Below are positions 9,332-18,359 of a stretch of 64,000 bases of DNA, one piece after another (within the stretch, counting starts at the first letter, position 1; each line of letters opens with the position of its first letter). The translations under genes and the position numbers were made by a program. The stretch is from CBDAUN01 sp965214615 (GTDB taxonomy: Bacteria > Pseudomonadota > Gammaproteobacteria > Arenicellales > JAJDZL01). Under the pieces are notes generated by a model that was not told the origin of the DNA, searched no databases, and saw nothing but the letters and a program-made list of their open reading frames with translations. The stretch is from contig OZ243952.1 of the NCBI GenBank assembly GCA_965214615.1, forward strand, positions 62,001-126,000, read 5' to 3'.

Positions 9332-9686
9332 GGCGTATTCCCGTGAGTTGAGAGTCAATCAAGATTATCCGAGAACAGTGCAGCCGATGACAGATTTTTA
9401 CCTGAAACGCCAGCCGCATCCCGCAAATTGCAGATTCGGCGGGAAATTCGGCAGGGGTAATTTTGAATATCCAAAAGTCAGACAATGGGCTAAAATGCGA
9501 AGCGGCGGGACCGTGCGGGCCATGTCTGTCGATTCAGAATTTTGCCTGACACCGTTTCGCTATAATTCGCTGAATTCATCCAGCAAGGCATTCAAGGCAG
9601 CGGTCGCCAAGCAGGCGCCCGCGAATTCGGATCTGAACCACAGCATTGCAGCATAGAGCGCGTATCCATAGACAAAGGGCTTCATC

Positions 9687-10604
9687 GTGTGCGGAATTGT
9701 CGGCATCTACATCAAGAATCCTGAATTCGAATCCAGACTCGGCCGCTTCGTGACCGACATGCTCATCGAAATGGGAGACCGGGGCCCTGACAGCGCCGGT
9801 GTCGCGTTCTATCGGAATCCGGCTCCTGACGGCGGCGCCAAGGTGTCTTTGTTCAGCGCAGACCCGAAAGAAGACTGGAACGCGAAAGTCGAGCAGATTG
9901 CACGCAGCCTGGATTGCGAATTCGATCTTCAAGTGCATGCCAGCCATGCCGTGATTTCCAGCAGCGCATCCGTTGATGCGGTCGAACGATGGATTCGCGG
10001 AAATTGGCCGCAGCTTAGGATCATGAGCATCGGCGAGTCCATCGAGATCTACAAGGAGATGGGCAATCCGGCAGACGTTGCCAAGCGATTCGCTTTTTCC
10101 GAATTTTCCGGCACGCACGCCGTAGCGCACACGCGCATGGCGACCGAAAGCGCTGTCACCACCGAGCACTCGCATCCTTTTTCGACCGGCCTCGACCTTT
10201 GCCTGGTGCACAACGGCTCGCTGTCCAACCACAATCGGCTGCGCCGTTTTCTTCGGCGTCAAGGCGTGGAGTTTCAAACTGACAACGACAGCGAAGTCGC
10301 CGCCGGCTATCTGACCTGGAAGCTTGAGCAAAACAGTACCATCAGCCAGGCCCTCGACAGCGCCATAGACGACCTGGACGGATTCTATACCTTTGCCGTC
10401 GGGTCGAAAAACGGCTTTTCCGTACTGCGCGATCCGATCGCCTGCAAGCCCGCAGTACTGGCCGAAAGCGATGACTGGGTCGCAATGGCATCGGAATACC
10501 GGGCGATCGCCCGCCTGCCGGGCGCACGCGATGCCGAAATGTGGGAGCCTGTGCCGGCAAAAATCTACAGCTGGGAGCGCGGCGAGCGCAAAATCGCGGC
10601 CTGA
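9687..10604 (+). CDS. glxB: Class II glutamine amidotransferase subunit (GlxB/MgsA type)
   Basis: Ntn-type glutaminase domain that would release ammonia from glutamine for the partner subunits. It starts with GTG at 9687 so that the nucleophile Cys is residue 2 (MCGIVGIY), as required after Met removal. Further landmarks are GDRGPDSAG and, in the second half, 'HTRMATESAVTTEHSHPF' and 'LVHNGSLSNHNRLRRFL'. It is followed at 3 bases by the GltB-like subunit, then an FMN subunit and a type III glutamine synthetase. The same set is called glxBCD-glnT in rhizobia and mgsABC-gmaS in methylamine users; the sequence does not decide between them. Confidence 0.8.
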   Translation: MCGIVGIYIKNPEFESRLGRFVTDMLIEMGDRGPDSAGVAFYRNPAPDGGAKVSLFSADPKEDWNAKVEQIARSLDCEFDLQVHASHAVISSSASVDAVERWIRGNWPQLRIMSIGESIEIYKEMGNPADVAKRFAFSEFSGTHAVAHTRMATESAVTTEHSHPFSTGLDLCLVHNGSLSNHNRLRRFLRRQGVEFQTDNDSEVAAGYLTWKLEQNSTISQALDSAIDDLDGFYTFAVGSKNGFSVLRDPIACKPAVLAESDDWVAMASEYRAIARLPGARDAEMWEPVPAKIYSWERGERKIAA

Positions 10605-10607
10605 ACC

Positions 10608-11288
10608 ATGAAATTCGATCTCGCCCAACAGCCGCTTCGCCAGGTCAATGCCGCACTGCATGAGGCCGGCGGCGGATCCGACAGCTCCTTTATCATTGAA
10701 CACCCCCGCGGCATGCATTCGGTCGCCGTCGGCATTGACAGCGAAATCGATGTCATCATTCGCGGGCACGTCGGCTACTACGGCGCCGGCATGAACAAGA
10801 AGGCCTCGATTTCGATTGAAGGCAGGGCCGGGCCCGCAGTAGCGGAAAACATGATGTCGGGCACTGTGACCGTCGGCATGGACGCCTCTCAGTACGCCGG
10901 GGCCTCGGGGCACGGCGGCCTGCTCGTGATTCGCGGCGACGCCAGTTCCAGATGCGGTATTTCCATGAAGGGCATCGACATCGTCGTTGGCGGCAACATC
11001 GGCGCATTCAGCGCATTCATGGCGCAAAAAGGCCGGCTCATCGTCTGCGGCGACGCCGGGCGCGATCTTGGCGACTCGATATACGAAGCCAGGCTCTACG
11101 TGCGCGGAAGCGTCGAGAGTCTCGGCTCAGACTGCATCGAAAAGGAAATGAAGCCCGAGCACATCGCCGAAGTCGAGCAGCTTTTGGCGCGTGCCGGCAT
11201 GAATTGCCGTGCCGGCGATTTTCGCCGCTACGGTTCGGCGCGCAAGCTATACAACTTCAACATCGATAACGCAGATGCCATCAGATAG
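10608..11288 (+). CDS. glxC: GltB C-terminal-like alpha-subunit domain protein (GlxC/MgsB type)
   Basis: A 226-residue stand-alone version of the C-terminal right-handed beta-helix of glutamate synthase large subunits. The regularly spaced Gly pattern (GHVGYYGAGMNKKASISIEG, SGHGGLLVIRGDASSRCGIS, GGNIGAFSAFMAQKGRLIVC) is characteristic. It has no catalytic residues of its own and serves as a structural link between the glutaminase and FMN subunits. The end overlaps the next gene by 14 bases if that gene starts at 11275. Confidence 0.8.
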   Translation: MKFDLAQQPLRQVNAALHEAGGGSDSSFIIEHPRGMHSVAVGIDSEIDVIIRGHVGYYGAGMNKKASISIEGRAGPAVAENMMSGTVTVGMDASQYAGASGHGGLLVIRGDASSRCGISMKGIDIVVGGNIGAFSAFMAQKGRLIVCGDAGRDLGDSIYEARLYVRGSVESLGSDCIEKEMKPEHIAEVEQLLARAGMNCRAGDFRRYGSARKLYNFNIDNADAIR

Positions 11289-12609
11289 AGAATCAAGCCA
11301 CAGGGATCGGCGCCTGATGCGCCCGTCGGCCACTTTTCCCGATCACGTACTTGCAGAAATTCATCGGGCGGCCGATCAGGGTGTCTACGAAATTCGCGGA
11401 TTCGGCGCCAAGCGCCAGGTGCCGGATTTTGATGATCTTGTTTTTCTCGGCGCCTCAATGTCGCGCTATCCGCTCGAAGGCTATCGCGAGCAATGCGTCA
11501 CCGGAGTCATCATCGGCGACCGGTTTGCACGCAAGCCGCTGCACCTTGACATTCCGATCACCATCGCAGGCATGAGCTTCGGAGCCCTTGGCGCCAACGC
11601 CAAGGAGGCCATCGGACGCGCTGCAACTCAAATGGGCACGAGCACCACCACAGGCGACGGCGGCATGACCGATGAAGAGCGCGATTCATCCAAGACGCTG
11701 ATCTACCAGATTCTGCCGTCGCGCTATGGCCTGAATCCGGACGACATTCGCCGCGCCGACGCATTGGAAGTCGTCGTTGGCCAAGGCGCCAAGCCTGGCG
11801 GAGGCGGCATGCTTCTAGGCCAGAAAATTACCGACCGTGTCGCCAAGATGCGCGACCTGCCTGTCGGCATCGATCAAAGAAGCGCGTGCCGGCATCCGGA
11901 CTGGACCGGGCCCGACGATTTGGAAATCAAGATCCACGAACTGCGCGAAGCCACCGACTGGAATATTCCGATCATCACCAAGATCGGAGCGACCCGGGTC
12001 AGCTTCGATGTGGCGCTCGCAGTCAAGGCCGGAGCCGATGCCATCGTGCTTGACGGCATGCAAGGCGGTACGGCGGCGACTCAGGATGTATTTATCGAGC
12101 ACGTCGGAATCCCGACGCTGCCTGCCGTACGCCAGGCGGTTGCCGCGCTCACGGAACTCGACATGCACCGCAAGGTGCAGCTGATCGTTTCCGGCGGGAT
12201 TCGAAGCGGCGCCGACGTCGCCAAGGCGCTCGCACTCGGCGCCGATGCGGTGTCGATCGGAAGCGCTGCAATGGTCGCTCTTGGATGCAACAAGCCGGTT
12301 TTCGTCGAAGACTACCGCGAACTTGGCACCGAACCCGGATTCTGCCATCACTGCCATACCGGAAAGTGTCCGGTCGGCATCACCACTCAGGAACCGAATC
12401 TTCAAGCCCGCCTTGATCCGGAACAAGGCGCCCGCTGGCTGCGGAACTACCTCGCGACCATGGTTCTGGAGCTTCAGACTCTGGCACGGGCATGCGGAAA
12501 GTCCCATGTGCTCAACCTGGAACCGGAAGACATGGTTGCCCTGACCGTAGAGGCTGCCGCGATGGCGCAAGTGCCCTTGGCGGGTACAAGCTGGATACCC
12601 GGCACCTAG
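11275..12609 (+). CDS. glxD: FMN-dependent glutamate synthase-like subunit (GlxD/MgsC type)
   Basis: FMN-binding barrel subunit of a split glutamate synthase or N-methylglutamate synthase. Visible signatures are 'ITIAGMSFGALGANAKEAIG', the glycine loop 'GQGAKPGGGGMLLGQKI', the barrel end 'VSGGIRSGADVAKALALGAD' and the iron-sulfur Cys cluster 'CHHCHTGKCPVGITT'. Starts at 11275 (overlapping glxC) or 11317 are both plausible; no good ribosome-binding site is seen for the first. In a methylamine pathway this complex would make N-methylglutamate from methylamine and glutamate; in the glx context its reaction is not well established. Confidence 0.82.
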   Translation: MPSDRESSHRDRRLMRPSATFPDHVLAEIHRAADQGVYEIRGFGAKRQVPDFDDLVFLGASMSRYPLEGYREQCVTGVIIGDRFARKPLHLDIPITIAGMSFGALGANAKEAIGRAATQMGTSTTTGDGGMTDEERDSSKTLIYQILPSRYGLNPDDIRRADALEVVVGQGAKPGGGGMLLGQKITDRVAKMRDLPVGIDQRSACRHPDWTGPDDLEIKIHELREATDWNIPIITKIGATRVSFDVALAVKAGADAIVLDGMQGGTAATQDVFIEHVGIPTLPAVRQAVAALTELDMHRKVQLIVSGGIRSGADVAKALALGADAVSIGSAAMVALGCNKPVFVEDYRELGTEPGFCHHCHTGKCPVGITTQEPNLQARLDPEQGARWLRNYLATMVLELQTLARACGKSHVLNLEPEDMVALTVEAAAMAQVPLAGTSWIPGT

Positions 12610-12645
12610 CATCACCAATATCCTCACGATTCAATGGAGGCGCAC

Positions 12646-13956
12646 ATGACAGTAGATCTCTCACAAATTGCGAAAGACCAGGGCATCAAATACTTCCTGA
12701 TCAGCTATGTGGACCTGTTCGGAGGCCTTAGGGCAAAGCTGGTTCCCGCGGGAGCCATTGCGGGCATGCAGCGCGACGGCGCCGGATTCGCCGGATTCGC
12801 GACTTGGCTCGACATGTCGCCTGCCGATCCCGACATGCTGGCAATGCCGGACCCTTCAAGCTTCATTCAGCTGCCATGGCGCCCGGAAGTCGGATGGCTC
12901 GCCGCCGACCTTTGGATGGCGGGCAAGGAAGTCGAGCAGTGTCCTAGAGTCATGCTGAAACGCCAGCTGGCACGCTACGACGAACTCGGCTATCGGCTGA
13001 AAACCGGAGTCGAGTGCGAGTATCTTCTGCTGACTCCGGACGGCAAGGCCCTGTCGGACGAACTCGATACTCAGGAAAAGCCGTGCTACGACCAGATGGC
13101 GCTCATGCGCCGATTCGACGTGGTCAGCGAAATCTGCGACGCCATGGTCGATCTCGGCTGGGGGCCGTATCAGAACGATCACGAAGATGCCAACGGGCAA
13201 TTCGAAATGAACTGGGACTACAGCGATGCGCTGATCACTGCCGACCGGCACGTGTTTTTTAAATACATGGTCAAAAGCATTGCTGAAAAGCACGGCTTCA
13301 GGGCCACGTTCATGCCGAAGCCCTTTATCGATCTGACCGGCAACGGGTGTCACGCCCACGTATCGGTTTGGAACACGGACGGGTCCGAGAATCTGTTTCT
13401 GGACGAAAGCGACGAGATGGGCCTTTCCGGGATGGCCTACCACTTTCTGGGCGGAATCATGCACAGCGCCGATTCGCTATGCGCGTTCTTCAATCCGACT
13501 GTGAACAGCTACAAGCGAATCAATGCGCCGCGCACCCGGTCCGGCGCCTCGTGGTCGCCTAATTCGGTCACCTACACCGGCAACAACCGCACGCACATGA
13601 TCCGCATTCCCGATGCCGGGCGATTCGAACTGCGCCTGATGGACGGTTCGGCAAATCCGTATCTGCTGCAGACCGGCATCGCCGCAACCGGCATGGACGG
13701 CATTGGCAACAGGCGCGATCCTGGAAAGCGTCTTGATATCGACATGTATGCGAACCCGCATCTGGCCGGAGACAACGTCAAGAAACTTCCGCTGAATCTG
13801 CTTGACGCCATTCGCCTGACCGGATCAAGCGAGGTGCTCAGAGACGCAGTCGGAGGCGACATTATTGACAGCTACTGCGCGCTCAAGCTCAAGGAGTGGA
13901 ACAGCTACATGACGCACCTGTCGCAATGGGAGCGCGACAATACGCTCGACTGCTGA
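12646..13956 (+). CDS. glnT: Type III glutamine synthetase / gamma-glutamylmethylamide synthetase (GlnT/GmaS)
   Basis: ATP-dependent ligase of the glutamine synthetase superfamily, joining ammonia or methylamine to glutamate. The ATG at 12646 is preceded by GGAGG at a spacing of six, so the upstream ATG at 12634 is not the start. Landmarks include GVECEYLLL, 'DHEDANGQFEMNWDYSDAL', 'GNGCHAHVSVW' (ATP/ammonia site) and 'NSYKRINAPRTRSGASWSP' (glutamate and phosphate contacts). GlnT and GmaS are close relatives and cannot be separated by eye. It is the last gene of the operon, 36 bases after glxD. Confidence 0.83.
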   Translation: MTVDLSQIAKDQGIKYFLISYVDLFGGLRAKLVPAGAIAGMQRDGAGFAGFATWLDMSPADPDMLAMPDPSSFIQLPWRPEVGWLAADLWMAGKEVEQCPRVMLKRQLARYDELGYRLKTGVECEYLLLTPDGKALSDELDTQEKPCYDQMALMRRFDVVSEICDAMVDLGWGPYQNDHEDANGQFEMNWDYSDALITADRHVFFKYMVKSIAEKHGFRATFMPKPFIDLTGNGCHAHVSVWNTDGSENLFLDESDEMGLSGMAYHFLGGIMHSADSLCAFFNPTVNSYKRINAPRTRSGASWSPNSVTYTGNNRTHMIRIPDAGRFELRLMDGSANPYLLQTGIAATGMDGIGNRRDPGKRLDIDMYANPHLAGDNVKKLPLNLLDAIRLTGSSEVLRDAVGGDIIDSYCALKLKEWNSYMTHLSQWERDNTLDC

Positions 13957-13986
13957 CCGCGCTCGAGCGCAAATGCCACGACTTAG

Positions 13987-14009
13987 GCGCCGGCTGACAA
14001 GGCCGGCGC
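13987..14009. terminator. Inverted repeat between convergent glnT and anmK
   Basis: A perfect 8-base inverted repeat, GCGCCGGC and GCCGGCGC, separated by a 7-base loop, lies between the stop of glnT and the stop of anmK. It is well placed to end transcription from both sides. No long T-run follows in either direction, so intrinsic termination is likely to be weak. Confidence 0.45.
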
Positions 14010-14018
14010 TTCACCGCC

Positions 14019-15131
14019 CTACGGATTCCAGACGCGCCCAAGAACCACGTGCTCGCCGGCTCCGGTGACAGAAGGCAGATTCGAAGGCAGGCCGGCCTGG
14101 TTGCAGTATGCAAGCCACGCAAACGCCGCGGCTTCGACATAGTCGGGCGGCATGCCGAGCGAAGCGGTTGATTCCACAGGCGCAGCGCAGCACGCGCGCA
14201 AGCCGTCCATAATCGCCTGATTGTGCGCACCGCCGCCGCACACGTAGATCTCATCCACGCGCCGCATCCGCATCCGTACGCCTTTGGCAATGGAATTCGC
14301 GGTGAACGCCGCAAGCGTACTCTGCACAACTTCGGGTTCGGCGTTCGGCGCCGCATCGGCAATCGCACGATCCAGCCACTGCATGCTGAAATAGCGCGCA
14401 TCGAGACTTTTTGGCGCCGGCAAGTCGAAATACGGATCACCGAGCAGACAATCGAGCAGCCTTTTGTCGGTTGCAGCCGAATTCGCCCACTGTCCCGAGT
14501 CATCGTACGGAAGATCCAGATGCCGACGTATCCACTGGTCGGAAAGCGCATTTCCCGGACCGGTATCAAATCCGAAGACATCCGCCTGCGGATCGCCCGG
14601 GATGCAGGTGATATTGGAAATGCCGCCGATGTTCACGATCACCCGGTCCCTGCCCGGCAACGCGAAATGGCTTCGATGAAACGCAGGAGCAAGCGGAGCG
14701 CCATGTCCGCCGGCCGCCAGGTCGGCTGCGCGAAAATCGGCAACGACAGGAATCTGCGTGCGCCGCGCGACGGCTGCCGGGTCTCCGACCTGCCAGGAAA
14801 ACGGCGGGTCGGCATGCGGACAATGCAATATGGTCTGCCCGTGGCATCCGATTGCTGATATCGACTCGAACGACTCTGCGGCGAGCAATTTGCAAACCGC
14901 CTCCGCGTAGCAATCGGCAAGCTGGGCGTCGACTATGGATGCAAGCCGGGATTCACGGTCCGGAGCACTGAACAGCGACTTTAGGCTGCGGGCGACGGTC
15001 TCGGGAAACGGATCATGGCGCGTCTTGAGAATTTCAGCAGAATTGGACGATCGAAAACGCACCAGTGCGGTATCCACGCCATCCATGCTGGTGCCGGACA
15101 TCTGTCCGACATAGACACCGTCCATAGGCAA
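14019..15131 (-). CDS. anmK: Anhydro-N-acetylmuramic acid kinase
   Basis: Cytoplasmic kinase of peptidoglycan recycling: it phosphorylates and opens 1,6-anhydro-MurNAc to MurNAc-6-phosphate. The N-terminal ATP/substrate motif GQMSGTSMDGVDTALVRF, the GGISNIT loop and 'GFDTGPGNALSDQWIRRH' are all present, and the 370-residue length is normal. Met1 and Met3 are both possible starts. It follows the M23 peptidase by 5 bases, an arrangement common in gammaproteobacteria that couples murein cleavage and recycling. Confidence 0.93.
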   Translation of the reverse strand: MPMDGVYVGQMSGTSMDGVDTALVRFRSSNSAEILKTRHDPFPETVARSLKSLFSAPDRESRLASIVDAQLADCYAEAVCKLLAAESFESISAIGCHGQTILHCPHADPPFSWQVGDPAAVARRTQIPVVADFRAADLAAGGHGAPLAPAFHRSHFALPGRDRVIVNIGGISNITCIPGDPQADVFGFDTGPGNALSDQWIRRHLDLPYDDSGQWANSAATDKRLLDCLLGDPYFDLPAPKSLDARYFSMQWLDRAIADAAPNAEPEVVQSTLAAFTANSIAKGVRMRMRRVDEIYVCGGGAHNQAIMDGLRACCAAPVESTASLGMPPDYVEAAAFAWLAYCNQAGLPSNLPSVTGAGEHVVLGRVWNP

Positions 15132-15136
15132 TCCGG

Positions 15137-16798
15137 CTACTGCTGCTGAGTATTGTCCGCAGACTCTGGCAATTCGTCGTCAATTTCGGACGGCGTATAG
15201 GCCAGCAATGGCTTGTCCCTGTTGATAGATTCGATCTGAGCCACCCAGACTTCGGAGCTCGCTAGAAATTCGTCCAAATAGTCCTTGTTGACCGGCTTGC
15301 CGTTCGGCAACGCATACTTCAGCGGGTCATGGTGTACGTCGTTCACTCTGAATTCGTAGTGCAGATGCGATCCGGTTGACAACCCGGTATTGCCGACGTA
15401 TCCGATCACCTGACCCTGCTTGACGCGGGAGCCGACGCGAATTCCGCTGGCAAACCCTTTCAGATGGGCATAAACCGTCTTGTATTTGCCGCCATGACGA
15501 ATTTGAACCAAGTTCCCGTAGTTGCCGTCGTATTTTCGCTTAACGACAACGCCGTCGGCGGTAGACATCACCGGAGTGCCTGATGGGGCGCCGTAGTCAA
15601 CGCCTTTGTGAGGTCGCCAGCGCTTGAGTACCGGATGAAACCGCCGCTTGCTGAATTTGGAAGTCACTCTTGCGTATTTGAGCGGGGAACGGAGAAAGTG
15701 ACCGCGCAAGTTCTCGCCATTTTGATCATAGTAGCGTTCGCCGAGCTGCGGGTCTTCGAATCGAACTGCATAGACAGCGTCGTCGCCGCTTCGATAGGTT
15801 CCTGCAAGGATGACAGGATTGCCGACAGGCTTTCCTTGCTTCAGGTACTGCTGCTCATATATGATGCAAAATTCATCGCCGCTGATCAATTCGCGCGCGA
15901 AATCGATTCTGGATCCGAATACATTGACGTATTCCTGAAGAACGCGATGGTTGAATCCGACTTTTTCACCGGAATCGAACAGGTTGACTGCAATGGTCCC
16001 GCATCCCTGATGCTGCTGGACATCAGGCTTGATGGTCCGTTCGGTATGGTAGAAGTATCCGTCTCCGGCAATGACTATGGCAGTGCGCAATGCCGTCGTA
16101 TGCGCCTCGAGCACAGCGAACTCGCCGTCTGAATGCGTTGCAATGCGCAATTCCTGACCGACTCTCAGATTCCTGAGCCAGGCGCCGCCGCGGCTATCGG
16201 CCACATCAATCGCCGTGCGTACCGGCAGTCCCACTTTGCGGAAAATCTGGGTCAGCGTATCGCCGCGCTTGACCTTGACGCTGTTCCAGCTAAGCCGCGA
16301 TGGGTCAATTTCGGGCATTGGGAGCTTCGCAGCCCCGGGACCCTCCTCATAGATTTTCTCAAGAATCGCTGCCAGAGATCCCACTTTTTCAAGCTGCCGC
16401 TTGGAGACCGCCTCGATACTCCCGTCCACGATCAGAAAGCTCGCCTTCCTGGAATCGGTCTGGCGATATTCGACACCGAGAAGCTCGCCTTTGGCGTCGT
16501 GTGCGAACCTGACCTCATCGCCTGGCCGGATCACATTGAGCAGTCGGGCTTCCGGCATGCGTGACAATCGAAGCCCAATCTTGGTGCTGAAATCGGCGCG
16601 GCGGAATATTTTCAGCAAGGTGTCGCCGCTGCGTACGGTCTCGATCACCCATCGAACCTGAGGAAGGTCGCCGAAGTCGGAAACCGCGGATTGTTCCGTT
16701 TCAGATTCGGGAGCGAGTGCCGCATTTGCGTTTGAAGGCGCAAGCGCGGGCATTAGACACGCCGCGAAAATGAATGCAGGCAGTACAGGCAAACGCAT
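15137..16798 (-). CDS. M23 family metallopeptidase (MepM-like murein endopeptidase)
   Basis: Periplasmic peptidoglycan hydrolase that cuts peptide cross-links. It has an N-terminal signal peptide (residues 1-26), two LysM/OapA-like regions with the repeated phrase 'SGDTLLKIFRRADFSTKIGL' and 'RGDTLTQIFRKVGLPVRTAI', and a C-terminal lysostaphin-type domain. Zn ligands are in HKGVDYGAPSG and 'STGSHLHYEFRVN'. The C-terminal tail is acidic and Gln-rich. It leads an operon with anmK and is divergent from tyrS. Confidence 0.88.
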   Translation of the reverse strand: MRLPVLPAFIFAACLMPALAPSNANAALAPESETEQSAVSDFGDLPQVRWVIETVRSGDTLLKIFRRADFSTKIGLRLSRMPEARLLNVIRPGDEVRFAHDAKGELLGVEYRQTDSRKASFLIVDGSIEAVSKRQLEKVGSLAAILEKIYEEGPGAAKLPMPEIDPSRLSWNSVKVKRGDTLTQIFRKVGLPVRTAIDVADSRGGAWLRNLRVGQELRIATHSDGEFAVLEAHTTALRTAIVIAGDGYFYHTERTIKPDVQQHQGCGTIAVNLFDSGEKVGFNHRVLQEYVNVFGSRIDFARELISGDEFCIIYEQQYLKQGKPVGNPVILAGTYRSGDDAVYAVRFEDPQLGERYYDQNGENLRGHFLRSPLKYARVTSKFSKRRFHPVLKRWRPHKGVDYGAPSGTPVMSTADGVVVKRKYDGNYGNLVQIRHGGKYKTVYAHLKGFASGIRVGSRVKQGQVIGYVGNTGLSTGSHLHYEFRVNDVHHDPLKYALPNGKPVNKDYLDEFLASSEVWVAQIESINRDKPLLAYTPSEIDDELPESADNTQQQ

Positions 16799-16870
16799 TT
16801 ATTCGCTCTCTTATTCTTCCTTAAGCCGGGGCCGTCAGCACGGCAGGGCCGGCAACGCGTAGTTTAATAA

Positions 16871-16900
16871 ATTGTATCTTAAAACAAATTACGCCGACAA
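16871..16900 (-). promoter_or_regulatory. Candidate sigma-70 promoter for the M23 peptidase-anmK operon
   Basis: Read on the minus strand, TTGTCG (16900-16895) and TACAAT (16876-16871) are separated by 18 bases, in an AT-rich stretch about 75 bases upstream of the M23 start codon at 16798. Confidence 0.4.
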
Positions 16901-16981
16901 ACGAATTCGCGATGCGCCGCAGTCGAGGCATGCGACATAGGTCCAAGCGACATAGGACCGCTCACCGCGCGCTTGATAGAT

Positions 16982-17011
16982 TTGGCAACATGGCACACTC
17001 GAAGTTAGAAT
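16982..17011 (+). promoter_or_regulatory. Candidate sigma-70 promoter for tyrS
   Basis: TTGGCA (16982-16987) and TAGAAT (17006-17011) with an 18-base spacer lie about 115 bases upstream of the tyrS start. No other gene intervenes on the plus strand. Confidence 0.35.
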
Positions 17012-17125
17012 GTTGTGCATCCTTTTCGCCTGCTGTGCGCCGGGTTGCACCGCAATGGATGCACCTTGCAATTGCCCGGCAACCGGAAATATCGCAACAG
17101 CTGTAACTTTTTCACCAATCGGAGC

Positions 17126-18349
17126 ATGATGTCGAACCATTCAATTGAACAAGCCTTGGCCGTCATACGGCGCGGCACATCGGAAATTCTGCTGGAACCG
17201 GAACTCGCCGACCGGCTGCGCGAAGGCAGGCCGCTGCGCGTTAAAACCGGATTCGATCCGACCGCGCCGGACTTGCATCTCGGTCACATCGTGCTTCTGG
17301 AGAAAATGCGCCAATTCCAGGAATTGGGGCATGAAGTCATCTTTCTAATCGGAGACTTTACCGGCCGAATCGGCGATCCGTCGGGGAAAAACGCGACCCG
17401 CCCGCCGATGAGCGACGAGCAGATCAGCGCCAACGCGATGACCTATGAAAATCAGGTGTTCAAGGTGCTGGACCCGGAAAAGACCGTCGTACGCTTCAAC
17501 TCGGAATGGTTTTCCAAGCAAGGCGCGAGCGACATGATTACTCTGGCAGCGCGGCATACGGTTGCGCGCATGCTCGAACGCGATGATTTTAGCAAGCGCT
17601 ACACCCGGCAGCAGCCGATCGCGATTCACGAATTTCTGTATCCGCTGGTGCAAGGCTACGACTCGGTCGCGCTTCGCGCCGACGTCGAACTCGGCGGCAC
17701 GGATCAGAAGTTCAATCTGCTGGTCGGGCGCGATTTGCAAAAGCAATACGGTCAGCCGGCGCAGATCGTCATCACCACTCCGCTGCTCGAAGGTCTTGAC
17801 GGAGTGCAGAAGATGTCGAAATCGCTTGACAACTATATCGGCATCAACGAGTCTGCGGCTGACATTTTTGGAAAAGCGATGTCATTGTCCGATGAATTGA
17901 TGTGGCGGTATTTTGAATTGCTCAGCACACGCGACCTGTCGCAGATTGAAGCATTCAGGCAACAGGTGAAGGACGGAGCGAATCCTCGCGATATCAAGTA
18001 TCTGCTTGCCTTGGAACTGGTGGCGAGATTCCATTCGGAATCCGCCGCCGAGCATGCGAAATCCGAATTCATCGCCCGATTCCGGAACGATGCGCTGCCC
18101 GAAGATCTCGAATCGATCGAGCTGCCCATCGAATCTGACAGCATTGCGCTCGCAAACCTGCTAAAGGAAGCCAAGTTGGTGCCGAGCACGTCAGACGCAC
18201 ATCGGATGACGCGCAGCGGCGCTGTAAGGGTTGACGGTGAAAGGGCGGCCGATTCTCGGCAACAAATCCCTGCCGGCTCAGTACACGTCTACCGCGTCGG
18301 AAAGCGCAAGATTGCGCGGGTGGCGGTGCACCGCAAAAGCGATCAATAG
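17126..18349 (+). CDS. tyrS: Tyrosyl-tRNA synthetase
   Basis: Class I aminoacyl-tRNA synthetase that charges tRNA-Tyr. The HIGH-type motif is 'DLHLGHIVLLEKM', the Tyr-site segment is 'QGYDSVALRADVELGGTDQ' and the KMSKS motif is 'VQKMSKSLDNY'. An S4 RNA-binding domain closes the protein ('RSGAVRVDGERAADS'). ATGs at 17126 and 17129 follow GGAG at 17121; the second has the better spacing. The 407-residue length matches the TyrS subclass of gammaproteobacteria. It converges on the amidotransferase gene with a 10-base gap. Confidence 0.95.
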   Translation: MMSNHSIEQALAVIRRGTSEILLEPELADRLREGRPLRVKTGFDPTAPDLHLGHIVLLEKMRQFQELGHEVIFLIGDFTGRIGDPSGKNATRPPMSDEQISANAMTYENQVFKVLDPEKTVVRFNSEWFSKQGASDMITLAARHTVARMLERDDFSKRYTRQQPIAIHEFLYPLVQGYDSVALRADVELGGTDQKFNLLVGRDLQKQYGQPAQIVITTPLLEGLDGVQKMSKSLDNYIGINESAADIFGKAMSLSDELMWRYFELLSTRDLSQIEAFRQQVKDGANPRDIKYLLALELVARFHSESAAEHAKSEFIARFRNDALPEDLESIELPIESDSIALANLLKEAKLVPSTSDAHRMTRSGAVRVDGERAADSRQQIPAGSVHVYRVGKRKIARVAVHRKSDQ

Positions 18350-18359
18350 ACGTCGCACG

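Noticed and set aside
9576..11027. A 483-codon minus-strand open frame across the glxB-glxC region
   Set aside because: It runs antisense to two genes with clear catalytic and structural motifs, and its own product is a His/Arg/Asp-rich string without domains. Long antisense frames are expected from GC-rich third positions.
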